From assembly GCF_900104515.1 (NCBI RefSeq), contig NZ_FNJL01000011.1, positions 62,001 through 126,000 of the forward strand: a DNA stretch of 64,000 nucleotides. The letters are read 5' to 3'. The position numbers were made by a program, and so were the translations under genes. The DNA is from Paracidovorax cattleyae (lineage in GTDB: Bacteria > Pseudomonadota > Gammaproteobacteria > Burkholderiales > Burkholderiaceae_C). The notes under the pieces were generated by a model. That model was not told the origin of the DNA, made no database searches, and worked only from the letters and a program-made list of their open reading frames with translations. Below, piece by piece: positions 7,709 through 16,792 of the stretch (position 1 is its first letter; every line of letters starts with the position of its first letter).

Positions 7709-9778
7709 TCATGCGGGGTGGCAGCCGCCCCCGGCATCCCGCGAGACCATGGCGCGGAAATCCTCCGCGGGCAGTCCCGGCGCCACCAGGAAGCCCTGGA
7801 AGTAGTGGCACTGCATGGCCTGCAGCGCCTCGCGCTGCTGCGGTGTCTCGACGCCTTCCGCCACCACCTGGATGCGCAGCGCCCGGCCGATGTGCACGAT
7901 CGCCTCGATGATCGCCCGGTCGCTTTCGTCGTCCGGCAGCCCGCGCACGAACGACTGGTCGATCTTGAGCTTGTGGATGCGGAGCTTCTTGAGATAGGCC
8001 AGGCTCGAATAGCCGGTGCCGAAATCGTCGATCGACAGGCCCACGCCCAGCTCGGCCAGCGCCGCGAGGCGCTGCGCCATTTCCTGGGCGTCCTGCAGCA
8101 GGATGGTCTCGGTCAGCTCCAGTTCCAGCAGCGACGCCGGCAACCGGTGGCTGCGCAGCAACCCCACCAGTCGCTCCACGAAGCCGGGCTGCCGGAATTC
8201 CAGCGCGGACACGTTCACCGCCACCACCAGGGGCGTGCCGGCGCGCATCCATTCGGCGGCCTCGCGGATCGCCTGCTCCAGCACCCAGGCGCCCAGGGTC
8301 ACGATGTAGCCCGACTCCTCCGCCAGCGGAATGAACACGCCCGGCGACACCGCACCCAGGCCGGGATCGTTCCAGCGCAGCAGCGCCTCGGCGCCGATCA
8401 CCCGGCCCGAGGCCATCGCCACCTGCGGCTGGTAGTGGACGGCGAAATGGCCGCGGTCCAGCGCCTGGCGCATCGCATGCTCCAGCTGCATGCGCGAAAG
8501 CATGTCGGCATTCATCTGCGGCTGATAGAACCCGTAGCTGCCCCGGCCGCGTTCCTTGACCCGGTACATGGCGGTGTCCGCCTGCTTGATGAGGTCGTCC
8601 AGCGTCTCCCCGTCCCGCGGGTGCAGCGCGATGCCGATGCTGCACTGGATGGAAAAACCCATGCCGTCGAGGATGAAGGGCTGGCGCATCTCCTCCAGGA
8701 TGCGGCGCGCCACGGCCTCGGCCACGGCCTCGTCGCCGGCATCCAGGTGGATGACGAACTCGTCGCCGCCGAGCCGGCACAGCATGTCGCTCTGCCGCAG
8801 GCAGCCCTGCAGGCGCTGCGCCACGAGCTGCAGCACCCGGTCGCCGAAGAGATGCCCCAGCGAATCGTTGATGATCTTGAAGCGGTCGAGATCGATGAAC
8901 AGGATGGCGAAGCCGCCGCCCTGCGCGCGCGCGGTTTCCAGCGCCGAGGCGACGCAGCGCGACAGCAGCAGGCGGTTGGGCAGGCCCGTGAGCACGTCGC
9001 TGTATGCCAGCTGCTCGATGCGCTTCTGCGCGGCATGCTGCAGGGTGAGGTCACGAAAGGAATACACGCGGCCCATGGGCCGCCCCTGGCTCATCTGCGG
9101 CACCGAGCGACGCTCGATCACGGTGCCCGTGCGCAGGTGCAGGATGTCCAGGGTTTCCTCTTCCGGGAACTGCGCGATGCCCAGCAGCCGCGCGCGGTAG
9201 GCGTCGGCGTCCGTGACCTGGGCGGCCATGTGCGCCTCCACGGCCGCGTCGTCGCGCTGTACGAGCAGGTCGTCCGGCATGTTCCACAGCCAGGCCAGGC
9301 GCTGGTTGAAGGCCCGCACCCGCCCTCCCATGTCGCAGACCAGCATGCCGTCGGCGGCGGAGTCGAGCGTGGCGCGCAGCTCCGAGAGCAGCCGCTCCAG
9401 CTCGCCCTGGATGGATGCCTGCTCGCTGCGGTCCAGCATGCCCAGCACCAGCAGGGGCATGCCCTGCGGCGACTCGACGGCGGCGACGCGGCGGTCCACC
9501 GGAACGAGGGACCCGTCGGCGCGCAGCATGCTCGAATGGGAATGGATGCCCGCCCGCAGCCCGGCCAGCTCCTGCGACCAGAACGCGAGATCCTCAGGCG
9601 TGCAGGCCAGCAGGTGCACAGGCCGGCCTTCCATGGCCTCCTGCGGCAGGCCGGCCAGATCGGCCGCCGCCCGGTTGCACAGCACCACGTTCAGCGACTG
9701 GGCATCGACCAGCCAGAGCGCTTCGCGCAGGCCCGCGAACATCGACCGCCACGCGACATCGACGCCCGGGCGGCTCAC
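7709..9778 (-). CDS. PAS-GGDEF-EAL cyclic-di-GMP protein
   Basis: Soluble signalling protein, 689 residues: two PAS-like domains (about 5-120 and 130-250), GGDEF (about 265-430) and EAL (about 440-680). The cyclase motif RLGGDEFVI is intact and has an RQSD inhibitory site five residues before it. The EAL domain keeps EALLRW, DDFGTGYSSL and KIDQSFVRGL, so both activities are possible. No membrane segments. The GTG start overlaps the HD-GYP stop (GTGA), giving a coupled pair. Upstream in-frame residues lie inside the HD-GYP gene and look like shadow coding. Confidence 0.88.
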   Translation of the reverse strand: MSRPGVDVAWRSMFAGLREALWLVDAQSLNVVLCNRAAADLAGLPQEAMEGRPVHLLACTPEDLAFWSQELAGLRAGIHSHSSMLRADGSLVPVDRRVAAVESPQGMPLLVLGMLDRSEQASIQGELERLLSELRATLDSAADGMLVCDMGGRVRAFNQRLAWLWNMPDDLLVQRDDAAVEAHMAAQVTDADAYRARLLGIAQFPEEETLDILHLRTGTVIERRSVPQMSQGRPMGRVYSFRDLTLQHAAQKRIEQLAYSDVLTGLPNRLLLSRCVASALETARAQGGGFAILFIDLDRFKIINDSLGHLFGDRVLQLVAQRLQGCLRQSDMLCRLGGDEFVIHLDAGDEAVAEAVARRILEEMRQPFILDGMGFSIQCSIGIALHPRDGETLDDLIKQADTAMYRVKERGRGSYGFYQPQMNADMLSRMQLEHAMRQALDRGHFAVHYQPQVAMASGRVIGAEALLRWNDPGLGAVSPGVFIPLAEESGYIVTLGAWVLEQAIREAAEWMRAGTPLVVAVNVSALEFRQPGFVERLVGLLRSHRLPASLLELELTETILLQDAQEMAQRLAALAELGVGLSIDDFGTGYSSLAYLKKLRIHKLKIDQSFVRGLPDDESDRAIIEAIVHIGRALRIQVVAEGVETPQQREALQAMQCHYFQGFLVAPGLPAEDFRAMVSRDAGGGCHPA

Positions 9779-11130
9779 TGCGGCACCTCGTCCGCGCCGG
9801 GGATCAGCGCCCGCTCGAAGAAATAGCAGATGCGCTTGCGGGGCGACAGGTAATCGAGTGCATCGCGCGGCAACTGCGCGGCCCGCAGGCTGCGGCGGAT
9901 GCCCAGGTCCGGCGAGCGCTCCAGGTCGAGCACCAGCGCCTCGTCGCGCGGCACGCGGCCGTCGTGCACGATGACCTGCGGCCGCAGCGGCCGGGCCGAA
10001 TCCACCGCCACCACGATGGCGTAGCGCTCGTTGGTGAGCTGCACGATCGACCCTGCGGGATACACCCCCATCAGCCGGATGAAGCATTGCAGCACCTGGG
10101 CGTCGAAACGGGACTTGTGCTGCGCGAACAGGACGGACAGGGCCTCGTGCGGCGTCAGCGGGGCCGCGCCGCGCAGCGGATTGCACAGACGGTCATAGTG
10201 GTTCACCAGCGCCAGCACCTGGCCCGCCCGCCCCAGATCGCTGCCCTGCAGGCCGAGCGGAAAGCCGCTGCCGTCGGCCCGCTCGTGGTGCTGGGCGATG
10301 GCCGAGACCACCGTCCGGCCCAGTCCCATGCGCTGGGCCAGCACCACGGATTCGCCCACGTGGGCCTCGTACAGTGCCTGGTCGGCCGGGCCCAGTTCCG
10401 CACTGGGCTGGGCGACGTGCGGCGGCAGCGATATCTTGCCGAGGTCGTGCAGCAGCGCCGCGATGCCCAGGTCGCCGAGGCCTTCGCCGCGCATCCCCAG
10501 CGACTTGCCCAGCAGCAGGGAGAGCACCGCCACATTGACGGAATGCAGCGCGGCGCGCGTACCGGCACGCTCGGACAGCAGGCGGACCGCCGAATCGCCA
10601 TGGGCCATGAGTTCGTCCACGCAGCCGCGGATCAGGGACTCCGTGGCCATGCGCGCCTCGGCCGGATCCTGCTCCACGTGCAGGGCCAGGCGCTCGTACA
10701 CCCGCGTGGCCCGCGCGAACTGCTCGTCGCAGCGGGCCAGGGAGCGGCGCTGGGCCTCCAGGCGTGCGTGGAGGGCGCCCGCCGGCTCCGCGCCCGCGGT
10801 GCCGGAGCCGGGTTCTGACACCGGAGCCGGCTCCGCCGGGCCTGCGGCCCCCTGCGGCGCGGACGCCGGCGCCTGCATCGCCTCGCGCACCGCGGCATCG
10901 CTGCGGGCCGGCACCCAGCGCACCTGCTCCAGTCCCAGGGACTGCAGGGTGGCGATCTGGTCGCCCGACGCGATGCGGAAGCTGCTCACCGGGAAGGGAT
11001 GGTTCATCCATCCCAGTTCCAGCTGGATGTACATGCCGACGCGCAGCCGGGCGACGTCGATGAGGAGGGAGGAGTTCACGGGGAGGTTACGAAAGGAGAG
11101 AGGCGCGTAGCGCCTCTCATTCGAAACCAT
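9775..11130 (-). CDS. DUF3391 / HD-GYP phosphodiesterase
   Basis: Predicted cyclic-di-GMP phosphodiesterase of the HD-GYP type. An N-terminal DUF3391 region (LIDVARLRVGMYI) precedes an Ala/Pro-rich linker (about 85-125) and the HD domain with LLHDLGKISLP. The signature HHERADGSGFP has Phe where most have Tyr, a tolerated change. The start is uncertain: ATG at 11130 gives 451 residues; GTG at 11079 (VNSSLLIDV) starts nearer the domain and leaves a 21-base palindrome in the leader. Neither has a clear Shine-Dalgarno. Confidence 0.85.
   Translation of the reverse strand: MVSNERRYAPLSFRNLPVNSSLLIDVARLRVGMYIQLELGWMNHPFPVSSFRIASGDQIATLQSLGLEQVRWVPARSDAAVREAMQAPASAPQGAAGPAEPAPVSEPGSGTAGAEPAGALHARLEAQRRSLARCDEQFARATRVYERLALHVEQDPAEARMATESLIRGCVDELMAHGDSAVRLLSERAGTRAALHSVNVAVLSLLLGKSLGMRGEGLGDLGIAALLHDLGKISLPPHVAQPSAELGPADQALYEAHVGESVVLAQRMGLGRTVVSAIAQHHERADGSGFPLGLQGSDLGRAGQVLALVNHYDRLCNPLRGAAPLTPHEALSVLFAQHKSRFDAQVLQCFIRLMGVYPAGSIVQLTNERYAIVVAVDSARPLRPQVIVHDGRVPRDEALVLDLERSPDLGIRRSLRAAQLPRDALDYLSPRKRICYFFERALIPGADEVPQ
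11098..11118. repeat. 21-base perfect inverted repeat at the HD-GYP start
   Basis: GAGAGGCGC-GTA-GCGCCTCTC, nine-base arms and a three-base centre. It falls in codons 5-11 of the longer HD-GYP frame or in the leader of the shorter one, so it would form a hairpin near the start codon in RNA, or act as an operator in DNA. Confidence 0.6.
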
Positions 11131-11181
11131 TATCACCAGTTCGTGAGCAGCTGTTTCCGAGTCCGCGAGAAATGTACCGCT

Positions 11182-11967
11182 TCAGCGACACCAGGGCTCC
11201 AGCGCGTGGCGCCCCACGTCCATCCAGAGCGCCCAGGCCGCCACAGCCGCCAGCAGCAGCCCGGCGAACCGCGTTCCCCAGGTGGCGCGCGCCGCGTCCA
11301 CCCGGGAGCGGAGCCGGCGCCAGGCCCAGGCACCTCCCAGCAGCCAGAGCGCGCCGCCCGCACCGAACGCGGCCATCGCGGCGGCGCCCTGCGCCGGGCT
11401 GCCGGCCAGGGCCGCCACGAGCAGGGCCGAATACAGCAGCCCGCACGGCATCAGCGCCCACGCCAGCCCGGCCACGGCCAGCCCGCCTGGAGCGCGCACG
11501 CCGGGGCCGACACGCGACCAGACCGCGCGGCCGGCGCGCTCTACCCAGAGCGGCTGGCGCGCCTGCAGGGCCATCAGGATGCCCCAGGCCAGCATGCCCA
11601 CGTGCAGCAGCGTCCATGCCGGCCGCAGGGCCGCGGACTGCTGGGTGAGCCAGGCCAGGCGGTCCATGGCCAGCGCCGCGGCGGCCCCGGTCAGCCCGTA
11701 CCCGGCCATCCGGGCGAGGTGGAAAACCGCGGTGCGTGCCGTGCCGCCGCCGCGGAGCAGGCCGGCCGCCGCCGGCCCCGCGCAGGCCGCAGACGCGCCC
11801 GCCGCGGCGGGCACGGAGCCGTACCGGCGCAGCGGCCCCTGCGCAGGCGCGCCGGCACCGGGAGAACCGCCGATGATCGCGGCGCAGGGAGCCGCGCACA
11901 TCGCCAGGCAGTGCGGGCCGCCTGCCAGCCCCATGGCGAAGGCCGTCCAGATCAGTGCGTCGGGCAT
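11182..11967 (-). CDS. TauE/SafE-like (DsbD_2) membrane protein
   Basis: Inner-membrane protein of 261 residues with about six hydrophobic segments. The N-terminal GLAGGPHCLAMCAAPCA (about 14-30) is typical of the family often annotated as sulfite exporter TauE/SafE or heavy-metal transport protein and often encoded beside cbb3 oxidase genes. A role in copper handling for oxidase assembly is inferred from position next to hemN, fnr and cco; the substrate is unknown. It lies 31 bases after hemN, so probably shares its transcript. Confidence 0.75.
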   Translation of the reverse strand: MPDALIWTAFAMGLAGGPHCLAMCAAPCAAIIGGSPGAGAPAQGPLRRYGSVPAAAGASAACAGPAAAGLLRGGGTARTAVFHLARMAGYGLTGAAAALAMDRLAWLTQQSAALRPAWTLLHVGMLAWGILMALQARQPLWVERAGRAVWSRVGPGVRAPGGLAVAGLAWALMPCGLLYSALLVAALAGSPAQGAAAMAAFGAGGALWLLGGAWAWRRLRSRVDAARATWGTRFAGLLLAAVAAWALWMDVGRHALEPWCR

Positions 11968-11998
11968 CGCGGCTCCTGCGGGAAGAAGACGACGGCCG

Positions 11999-13381
11999 TC
12001 AGATGATCCGGGAGAACCGCGCGCGGTTGCGGTCCGCCTGAAGGTACCGGTCGAACACCATGGCCACGCCGCGCACGAAGAACCAGCCCATCTCCGTCAC
12101 GGTGATGCCATCCTCCCCCACCGTGACGAGCCCGTCGCCGGCCATGCCTTCGAGCACTTCGAGCTCCGCCGCGAAATACCGCCGGAAATCGATCAGCCAC
12201 GACTGCTCCATCGGCTCGAACAGCACCTCGCCCTGGCACATGAGGGCCATGATGACGGAGCGGCGCACGAGGTCATCCCGGGTGAGCGCGAGGCCGCGCA
12301 CCACCGGCAGCCGGCCCTGGTTGATGAGGTCGTAATATTCGTCCAGGGTCTTGGCGTTCTGGCTGTACGTGGCTCCGATGCGGCCGATGGCGGACACGCC
12401 CAGCGCGATCAGGTCGCAGTCGGGCTGGGTGCTGTAGCCCTGGAAGTTGCGGTGCAGCCGGCCCTGGCGCTTGGCCACGGCCAGCGCATCGCCGGGCAGC
12501 GCGAAGTGGTCCATGCCCACGTACACGTAGCCTGCCTCCTGGAAGGCATTGAGCGACTGCGCGAGCATGGACACCTTGGCCGAGGCCATCGGCAGCTCTG
12601 CGGAGACAATGCGGCGCTGCGGCTTGAAGCGCTCCGGCAGGTGGGCGTAGGCATAGAGCGCGATGCGGTCGGGCCGCAGTTCGCAGACCTGGGCCAGCGT
12701 GCGGTCGAACGACTCGGGTGTCTGCCGCGGCAGACCGTAGATCAGGTCCACGTTGACGGACTCGAAGCCGATCCGGCGGGCCTCCTGCACGAGCGCGAAC
12801 ACCTGCTCGGCCGGCTGCACGCGGTGCACCGCCTTTTGCACGGCCGGGTCGAAATCCTGCACGCCGAAGCTCAGCCGGTTGAAGCCCAGTTCCGCCAGCC
12901 GCGCGAGCCGCCCGGCATCCACGGTGCGCGGATCGACCTCGATGGAGTACTCGCCCCCGGGCACGAGCGTGAAGCTGCGGCGCAGCATGTTCATCAGCTC
13001 CTGCAGCGCATCGTCGCCCAGGAAGGTGGGGCTGCCACCGCCGATGTGCAGCTGGCTCACGGCGTGGCCGGGTGCGCAGTGCGCCATGTGCAGGTCGATC
13101 TCGCGGCTGAGGTAGCGCAGATACACGTCGGCGCGCTCGGGGTGGCGCGTGATGATCTTGTTGCACGCGCAGTAGTAGCACAGCGATTCGCAGAACGGGA
13201 TGTGCACATACAGCGAAAGGGGCACGGACTTGGCGGCCGAGCCGAGGCGGCGCTGCTGCAGCGCCAGCACGTACTCGTCCGCGCCGAAGGCTTCCACGAA
13301 CCGGTCCGCGGTCGGGTACGAGGTATAGCGGGGGCCCGGCACGTCGAAGCGGCGCAGAAGCTCGGGAGTCACAGCGTTCAT
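11999..13381 (-). CDS. hemN: Oxygen-independent coproporphyrinogen III oxidase HemN
   Basis: Radical SAM enzyme that decarboxylates coproporphyrinogen III without oxygen, supplying haem under micro-oxic conditions. 460 residues, typical of true HemN. The [4Fe-4S]/SAM motif CESLCYYCAC is at about 63-72, LHIGGGSPTFL at about 112 contributes to SAM binding, and the N-terminal RYTSYPTADRF is a HemN hallmark. A perfect FNR-type box lies 55-68 bases upstream of the ATG in the region shared with divergent fnr. Confidence 0.95.
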   Translation of the reverse strand: MNAVTPELLRRFDVPGPRYTSYPTADRFVEAFGADEYVLALQQRRLGSAAKSVPLSLYVHIPFCESLCYYCACNKIITRHPERADVYLRYLSREIDLHMAHCAPGHAVSQLHIGGGSPTFLGDDALQELMNMLRRSFTLVPGGEYSIEVDPRTVDAGRLARLAELGFNRLSFGVQDFDPAVQKAVHRVQPAEQVFALVQEARRIGFESVNVDLIYGLPRQTPESFDRTLAQVCELRPDRIALYAYAHLPERFKPQRRIVSAELPMASAKVSMLAQSLNAFQEAGYVYVGMDHFALPGDALAVAKRQGRLHRNFQGYSTQPDCDLIALGVSAIGRIGATYSQNAKTLDEYYDLINQGRLPVVRGLALTRDDLVRRSVIMALMCQGEVLFEPMEQSWLIDFRRYFAAELEVLEGMAGDGLVTVGEDGITVTEMGWFFVRGVAMVFDRYLQADRNRARFSRII

Positions 13382-13435
13382 GGTGCGGAATTCCTTATCG
13401 ATTCACAATGTGCCCCATGTCCCGCGCCCGTGTCC

Positions 13436-13449
13436 TTGACGCCGGTCAA
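13436..13449. promoter_or_regulatory. FNR box between hemN and fnr
   Basis: TTGAC-GCCG-GTCAA, a perfect palindrome of the FNR/Anr type. Towards fnr (plus), GACAAT at 13472-13477 would start transcription at about 13484, which puts the box centre at -41.5, the class II activator distance. Towards hemN the spacing is open and the -10 (GCACAT) is weak. Confidence 0.8.
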
Positions 13450-13598
13450 GCATTTGGACGCGCAGCGCTGCGACAATTGACGCATCACAGCCGCCCGCCA
13501 CATTCTTGCTGCACGCCTGCGCTCCTGCCACGCGTTCGCACCGTGGCCGGCCTGCACGCACAGAGAAACAGCAACACAGAAGGGAAGGCTGCTCGTCC

Positions 13599-14318
13599 AT
13601 GAATCCGCACACCATCAAGGTCGCCTGCTCGAACTGCAACCTGCGCGAACTCTGCATGCCGCTGGGCCTGAGCGAGCAGCAGCTGCAGCGCATCGATGAC
13701 ATCGTCGCCACGCGCCGCAAGGTCAAGCGTGGCGGCACGCTGTTCCGCAACGGCGAGGCGTTCACGTCGCTCTTCGCCATCCGCACGGGCTTCTTCAAGA
13801 CCTGCGTGGCCACCGAGGACGGGCGCGACCAGGTGACGGGCTTCCAGATGGCCGGCGAGATCATCGGGCTCGACGGCATCGTCAGCGACCACCACACCTG
13901 CGACGCCGTCGCGCTGGAGGATGCCGAGGTGTGCGTGATGCCCTTCGAACGCATCGAGGAGCTGTCGCGCGAGGTCACGGCGCTGCAGCACCACGTCCAC
14001 AAGATCATGAGCCGCGAGATCGTGCGCGAGCACGGCGTGATGCTGCTGCTGGGCAGCATGCGAGCGGAGGAGCGCCTCGCGGCGTTCCTGCTCAACCTCG
14101 TGCAGCGCCTGCATGCGCGGGGCTTCTCGCAGTCCGAACTGGTGCTGCGCATGACCCGCGAGGAGATCGGCAGCTACCTGGGCCTCAAGCTGGAGACCGT
14201 GAGCCGCACCTTCTCCAAGTTCGTCGAGGAAGGCATCGTCGAGGTCAAGCAGCGGCACGTGCGCATCGTCGAGCCGGATGCGCTCAAGCGGATCGTCAAT
14301 AGCCAGGCTTGTAACTAG
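13599..14318 (+). CDS. fnr: Oxygen-sensing regulator FNR
   Basis: CRP-family regulator that binds DNA when its [4Fe-4S] cluster is intact, so in low oxygen. 239 residues. The cluster cysteines are in CSNCNLRELC (10-19), with a fourth in DHHTCDA (about 109). A cyclic-nucleotide-like domain follows, then a helix-turn-helix with TREEIGSYLGLKLETVSR (about 191-208), of which E-SR reads TTGA half-sites. Three such boxes occur in the window, one in its own promoter region. A dispersed repeat begins six bases after the stop. Confidence 0.95.
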   Translation: MNPHTIKVACSNCNLRELCMPLGLSEQQLQRIDDIVATRRKVKRGGTLFRNGEAFTSLFAIRTGFFKTCVATEDGRDQVTGFQMAGEIIGLDGIVSDHHTCDAVALEDAEVCVMPFERIEELSREVTALQHHVHKIMSREIVREHGVMLLLGSMRAEERLAAFLLNLVQRLHARGFSQSELVLRMTREEIGSYLGLKLETVSRTFSKFVEEGIVEVKQRHVRIVEPDALKRIVNSQACN

Positions 14319-14323
14319 ACCAT

Positions 14324-14450
14324 CCCCCTGAGCGGCTGGCGCCGCTTCCCCCTTCTCTCGCATCGCTGCGCGACGCGGGAAGGGGGACGACGCCGGTGGC
14401 CCGGCGAAGCCGGTTCCACGGCGTCTGCTGGCTTAGCCTGCTCCGCGGCC
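14324..14450 (-). repeat. Dispersed intergenic repeat, copy 1
   Basis: On the minus strand it reads GGCCGCGGAGCAGGCTAAG, then CAGACGCCGTGGAACCGGCT, GGGCCACCGGCGTCGTCCCC and ends CGCTCAGGGGG. The same order and near-identical sequence recur at 33967-34161 on the plus strand. It has internal inverted segments able to fold (CCGGCTTCGCCGGG). It fills most of the gap between fnr and the next gene and does not look coding. Confidence 0.8.
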
Positions 14451-14477
14451 TTCTGATCAGTGAGGCCGTGCGCTCTC

Positions 14478-14765
14478 TCACTGCATGAACTTGCCGCACT
14501 CCATCGGGCGCTCGCCCGCTGGCACGGGGCAGCGGTTGAGCTCGAAGGGCGACATGGACAACAGCGTGGTGAGGGCGCTGGAGAGCATGCACAGCGCCCA
14601 GAACACGAAGAACGCCACCGTATAGACGCCCTCGCGCGAGAGGGCGAGGGGTTGGTCGGACCAGTGCAGGGCAGCGGGGTCCACGAAGGCGAATACCACC
14701 ATCTCGATCAGGCCGGCCACCAGGAAGGCGGGCCAGGCGATCCACATCCAGCGTCGGGTTCTCAT
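14478..14765 (-). CDS. Small two-segment membrane protein in the cco cluster
   Basis: A 95-residue protein with two strong hydrophobic segments (about 8-28 and 46-68). No enzyme motif. The C-terminal part has Cys-Pro (RCPVPAGERPMECG). The start is supported by AAAGGAGGA just upstream of the ATG. It comes after ccoH and is probably the last gene of the oxidase operon, so a link to cbb3 oxidase is inferred. Similar small proteins of unknown function occur at this place in related bacteria. Confidence 0.7.
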   Translation of the reverse strand: MRTRRWMWIAWPAFLVAGLIEMVVFAFVDPAALHWSDQPLALSREGVYTVAFFVFWALCMLSSALTTLLSMSPFELNRCPVPAGERPMECGKFMQ

Positions 14766-14850
14766 CGCGATCTCCTCCTTTGCAGTCATCGGTGTCGAAA
14801 ACGAACGGAACACGTCGGGCTCCGGAGTCCGCCCGGCAGGGCCCTGGAGA

Positions 14851-15135
14851 TCAGCGCGGCTGGTCCCCGGCCGGCGTGGCCGCGTGGTTGCGCGCCTTCA
14901 TCGCCGGCTCCATGGCGGAGGCACGTGCGCGTTCGCGCTCCAGCGTGCGGTTGATCTCGATGCCCTGGCGGTAGTAGTCTTCCGCCACCACCGGATCGGG
15001 CTGCCGCACGGCGAGCCATGCGGTTGCCGTGCCGGCCACCACCACGATCGCAGGCCCGGCGATCACCATCCACACGTGGCCGAACTTCCACCAGGGTTGG
15101 GCCGCCACGGCGGCCGACGTCGTTTTTTGCGCCAT
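14851..15135 (-). CDS. ccoH: cbb3 oxidase assembly protein CcoH (FixH family)
   Basis: Small (94 residues) single-span membrane protein. A Trp-rich start (PWWKFGHVWMVI) leads into a membrane segment at about 20-42. The following VVAEDYYRQGIEINR is the FixH/CcoH signature. CcoH binds the oxidase during assembly and helps its maturation. It is shorter than FixH proteins of rhizobia, as is normal for betaproteobacteria. It follows ccoG after 91 bases. Confidence 0.82.
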   Translation of the reverse strand: MAQKTTSAAVAAQPWWKFGHVWMVIAGPAIVVVAGTATAWLAVRQPDPVVAEDYYRQGIEINRTLERERARASAMEPAMKARNHAATPAGDQPR

Positions 15136-15226
15136 CCCGAACTCCTTCCTTCGTCACCACGGCCCCATCACACCACAGGGTTGCAGGGGCCTGCCATACT
15201 GAATAACACCAACCGCCCTCGCCGCT

Positions 15227-16675
15227 TCAGCGCGGCACGAGGAAGATGGATTTCTCTTTCACGTGGGCCTTCGTCTCGAGGGCTTCGATCTCGAAAGCCA
15301 CCGGATGCGATCCCGGCGCGGCCGAGCCGTACGGGATCTGCAGGCGCACCGCCACCCAGCGCGACTGCGCCGCGCCGATGTCCACCTCGGCCTCCGACGC
15401 GACGGCCAGCCCTTCCAGGCCGGACGCCGCAATGCGATAGCGCTGCGGCGCCTCGGTGGCGTTCATGATCTGCAGGCTGTACACGTTCTCCAGCCGGCCG
15501 CCCGCCACGATGCGCGACAGCGCCGCGCGGTCGCGCACCACGTCCACCTTGAGCGGCGTGCGCAGCGCCAGGCTCGCCAGCATGCCGACGCACAGCGCCA
15601 CCAGCACGGCCGTGTAGATCAGCACGCGCGGCCGCAGCACGCGGCGCAGCATCTGCGACTGCGTCCAGCGGTTCGCCACGCCGTTCTGCGTGGAGTAGCG
15701 GATCAACCCGCGCGGGTACTTCATCTTGTCCATCACGGTGTTGCACGCATCCACGCAAAGGCCGCAGCCGATGCATTCGTACTGCAGGCCGTTGCGGATG
15801 TCGATGCCCACCGGGCAGACCTGCACGCACAGCGTGCAATCGATGCAGTCGCCCAGGCCCCTGGCGCGGTGGTCCACCGACTTGTTGCGAGGACCGCGAG
15901 GCTCGCCGCGCGCCTCGTCGTACGTGACGACGAGCGTGTCCTTGTCGAACATCGCGCTCTGGAAGCGTGCATAGGGGCACATGTACTTGCAGACCTGCTC
16001 GCGCAGGAAGCCGGCGTTGCCGTAGGTCGCGAAGCCGTAGAAGGCCACCCAGAAAAGCTGCCAGGAGCCTTGCAGCGCCATCAGCTCGGTGCCCAGCTCG
16101 CGGATGGGCACGAAGTAGCCCACGAAGGTGAACCCCGTCCAGGCCGACACCGCGATCCAGAGGAATTGCTTGAGGCCCTTCTTGCGGAGCTTCTCGAAAG
16201 TCCAGGGCCCGTTGTCCAGCCGCAGGCGCGCACTCCGGTCGCCCTCGACCTTGTGCTCGATCCACATGAACATCTCGGTATAGACGGTCTGCGGGCAGGA
16301 GAAACCGCACCAGAGCCGCCCGGCCACCGCGGTGAACAGGAAGAGCGACAGCGCCGAGATGATGAGCAGGCCCGTCAGGTAGATGAAGTCCTGCGGGTAG
16401 AGCACCAGGCCGAAGAGGTAGAAGCGCCGCGCGCCGAGGTCGAACAGCACCATCTGCCTCTCGCCCCACTGCAGCCACGGCAGCCCGTAGAACACCAGCT
16501 GCGTGAAAGCGACCATGGCCCACCGCCAGCGTGCGAACACGCCGACGATGGACCTCGGGTAGATCTTCTTCTGGGCTTCGTAGAGGGAGACGACTTCGGC
16601 CTGTGCCGATCCGCCGTCCGCCGGAACGGGGGCGATCGGAATGACCTTGCGCGGCTGTCCGTCAGGGGGCTTCAT
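15227..16675 (-). CDS. ccoG: cbb3 assembly ferredoxin-like protein CcoG
   Basis: Membrane ferredoxin-like protein (RdxA/FixG/CcoG) acting as a cupric reductase that supplies copper for cbb3 oxidase; 482 residues. It has several membrane segments, CGFSCPQTVYTEMFMWIE with the CxxxCP motif, and two [4Fe-4S] motifs (CIDCTLCVQVCP and CIGCGLCVDACN at about 285-325). The C-terminal third is an Ig-like periplasmic domain. ATG at 16675 chosen; upstream in-frame residues look unlike the family. Confidence 0.93.
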   Translation of the reverse strand: MKPPDGQPRKVIPIAPVPADGGSAQAEVVSLYEAQKKIYPRSIVGVFARWRWAMVAFTQLVFYGLPWLQWGERQMVLFDLGARRFYLFGLVLYPQDFIYLTGLLIISALSLFLFTAVAGRLWCGFSCPQTVYTEMFMWIEHKVEGDRSARLRLDNGPWTFEKLRKKGLKQFLWIAVSAWTGFTFVGYFVPIRELGTELMALQGSWQLFWVAFYGFATYGNAGFLREQVCKYMCPYARFQSAMFDKDTLVVTYDEARGEPRGPRNKSVDHRARGLGDCIDCTLCVQVCPVGIDIRNGLQYECIGCGLCVDACNTVMDKMKYPRGLIRYSTQNGVANRWTQSQMLRRVLRPRVLIYTAVLVALCVGMLASLALRTPLKVDVVRDRAALSRIVAGGRLENVYSLQIMNATEAPQRYRIAASGLEGLAVASEAEVDIGAAQSRWVAVRLQIPYGSAAPGSHPVAFEIEALETKAHVKEKSIFLVPR

Positions 16676-16792
16676 GTGGGTTCTGCTTTGCTCGGTGGGC
16701 CGGCTGTCTCGTGTCGTGGGAGCAGGCGTTGCGCTTGGGGACCGCAAGGGGCGGCGCGCCGGCCGGCGGCGCCCCGGATATGGTCCCGAGGT

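Noticed and set aside
7262-9826. Plus-strand open frame of about 850 codons over the GGDEF/EAL gene
   Set aside because: His/Arg/Gln-rich antisense shadow with no domains; it also runs through 6S RNA.
16676-16792. Inverted GC segment between ccoG and ccoP (GGCGCGCCGGCCGGCGGCGCC region)
   Set aside because: GC-rich symmetry without a T run or promoter; common by chance in this composition.
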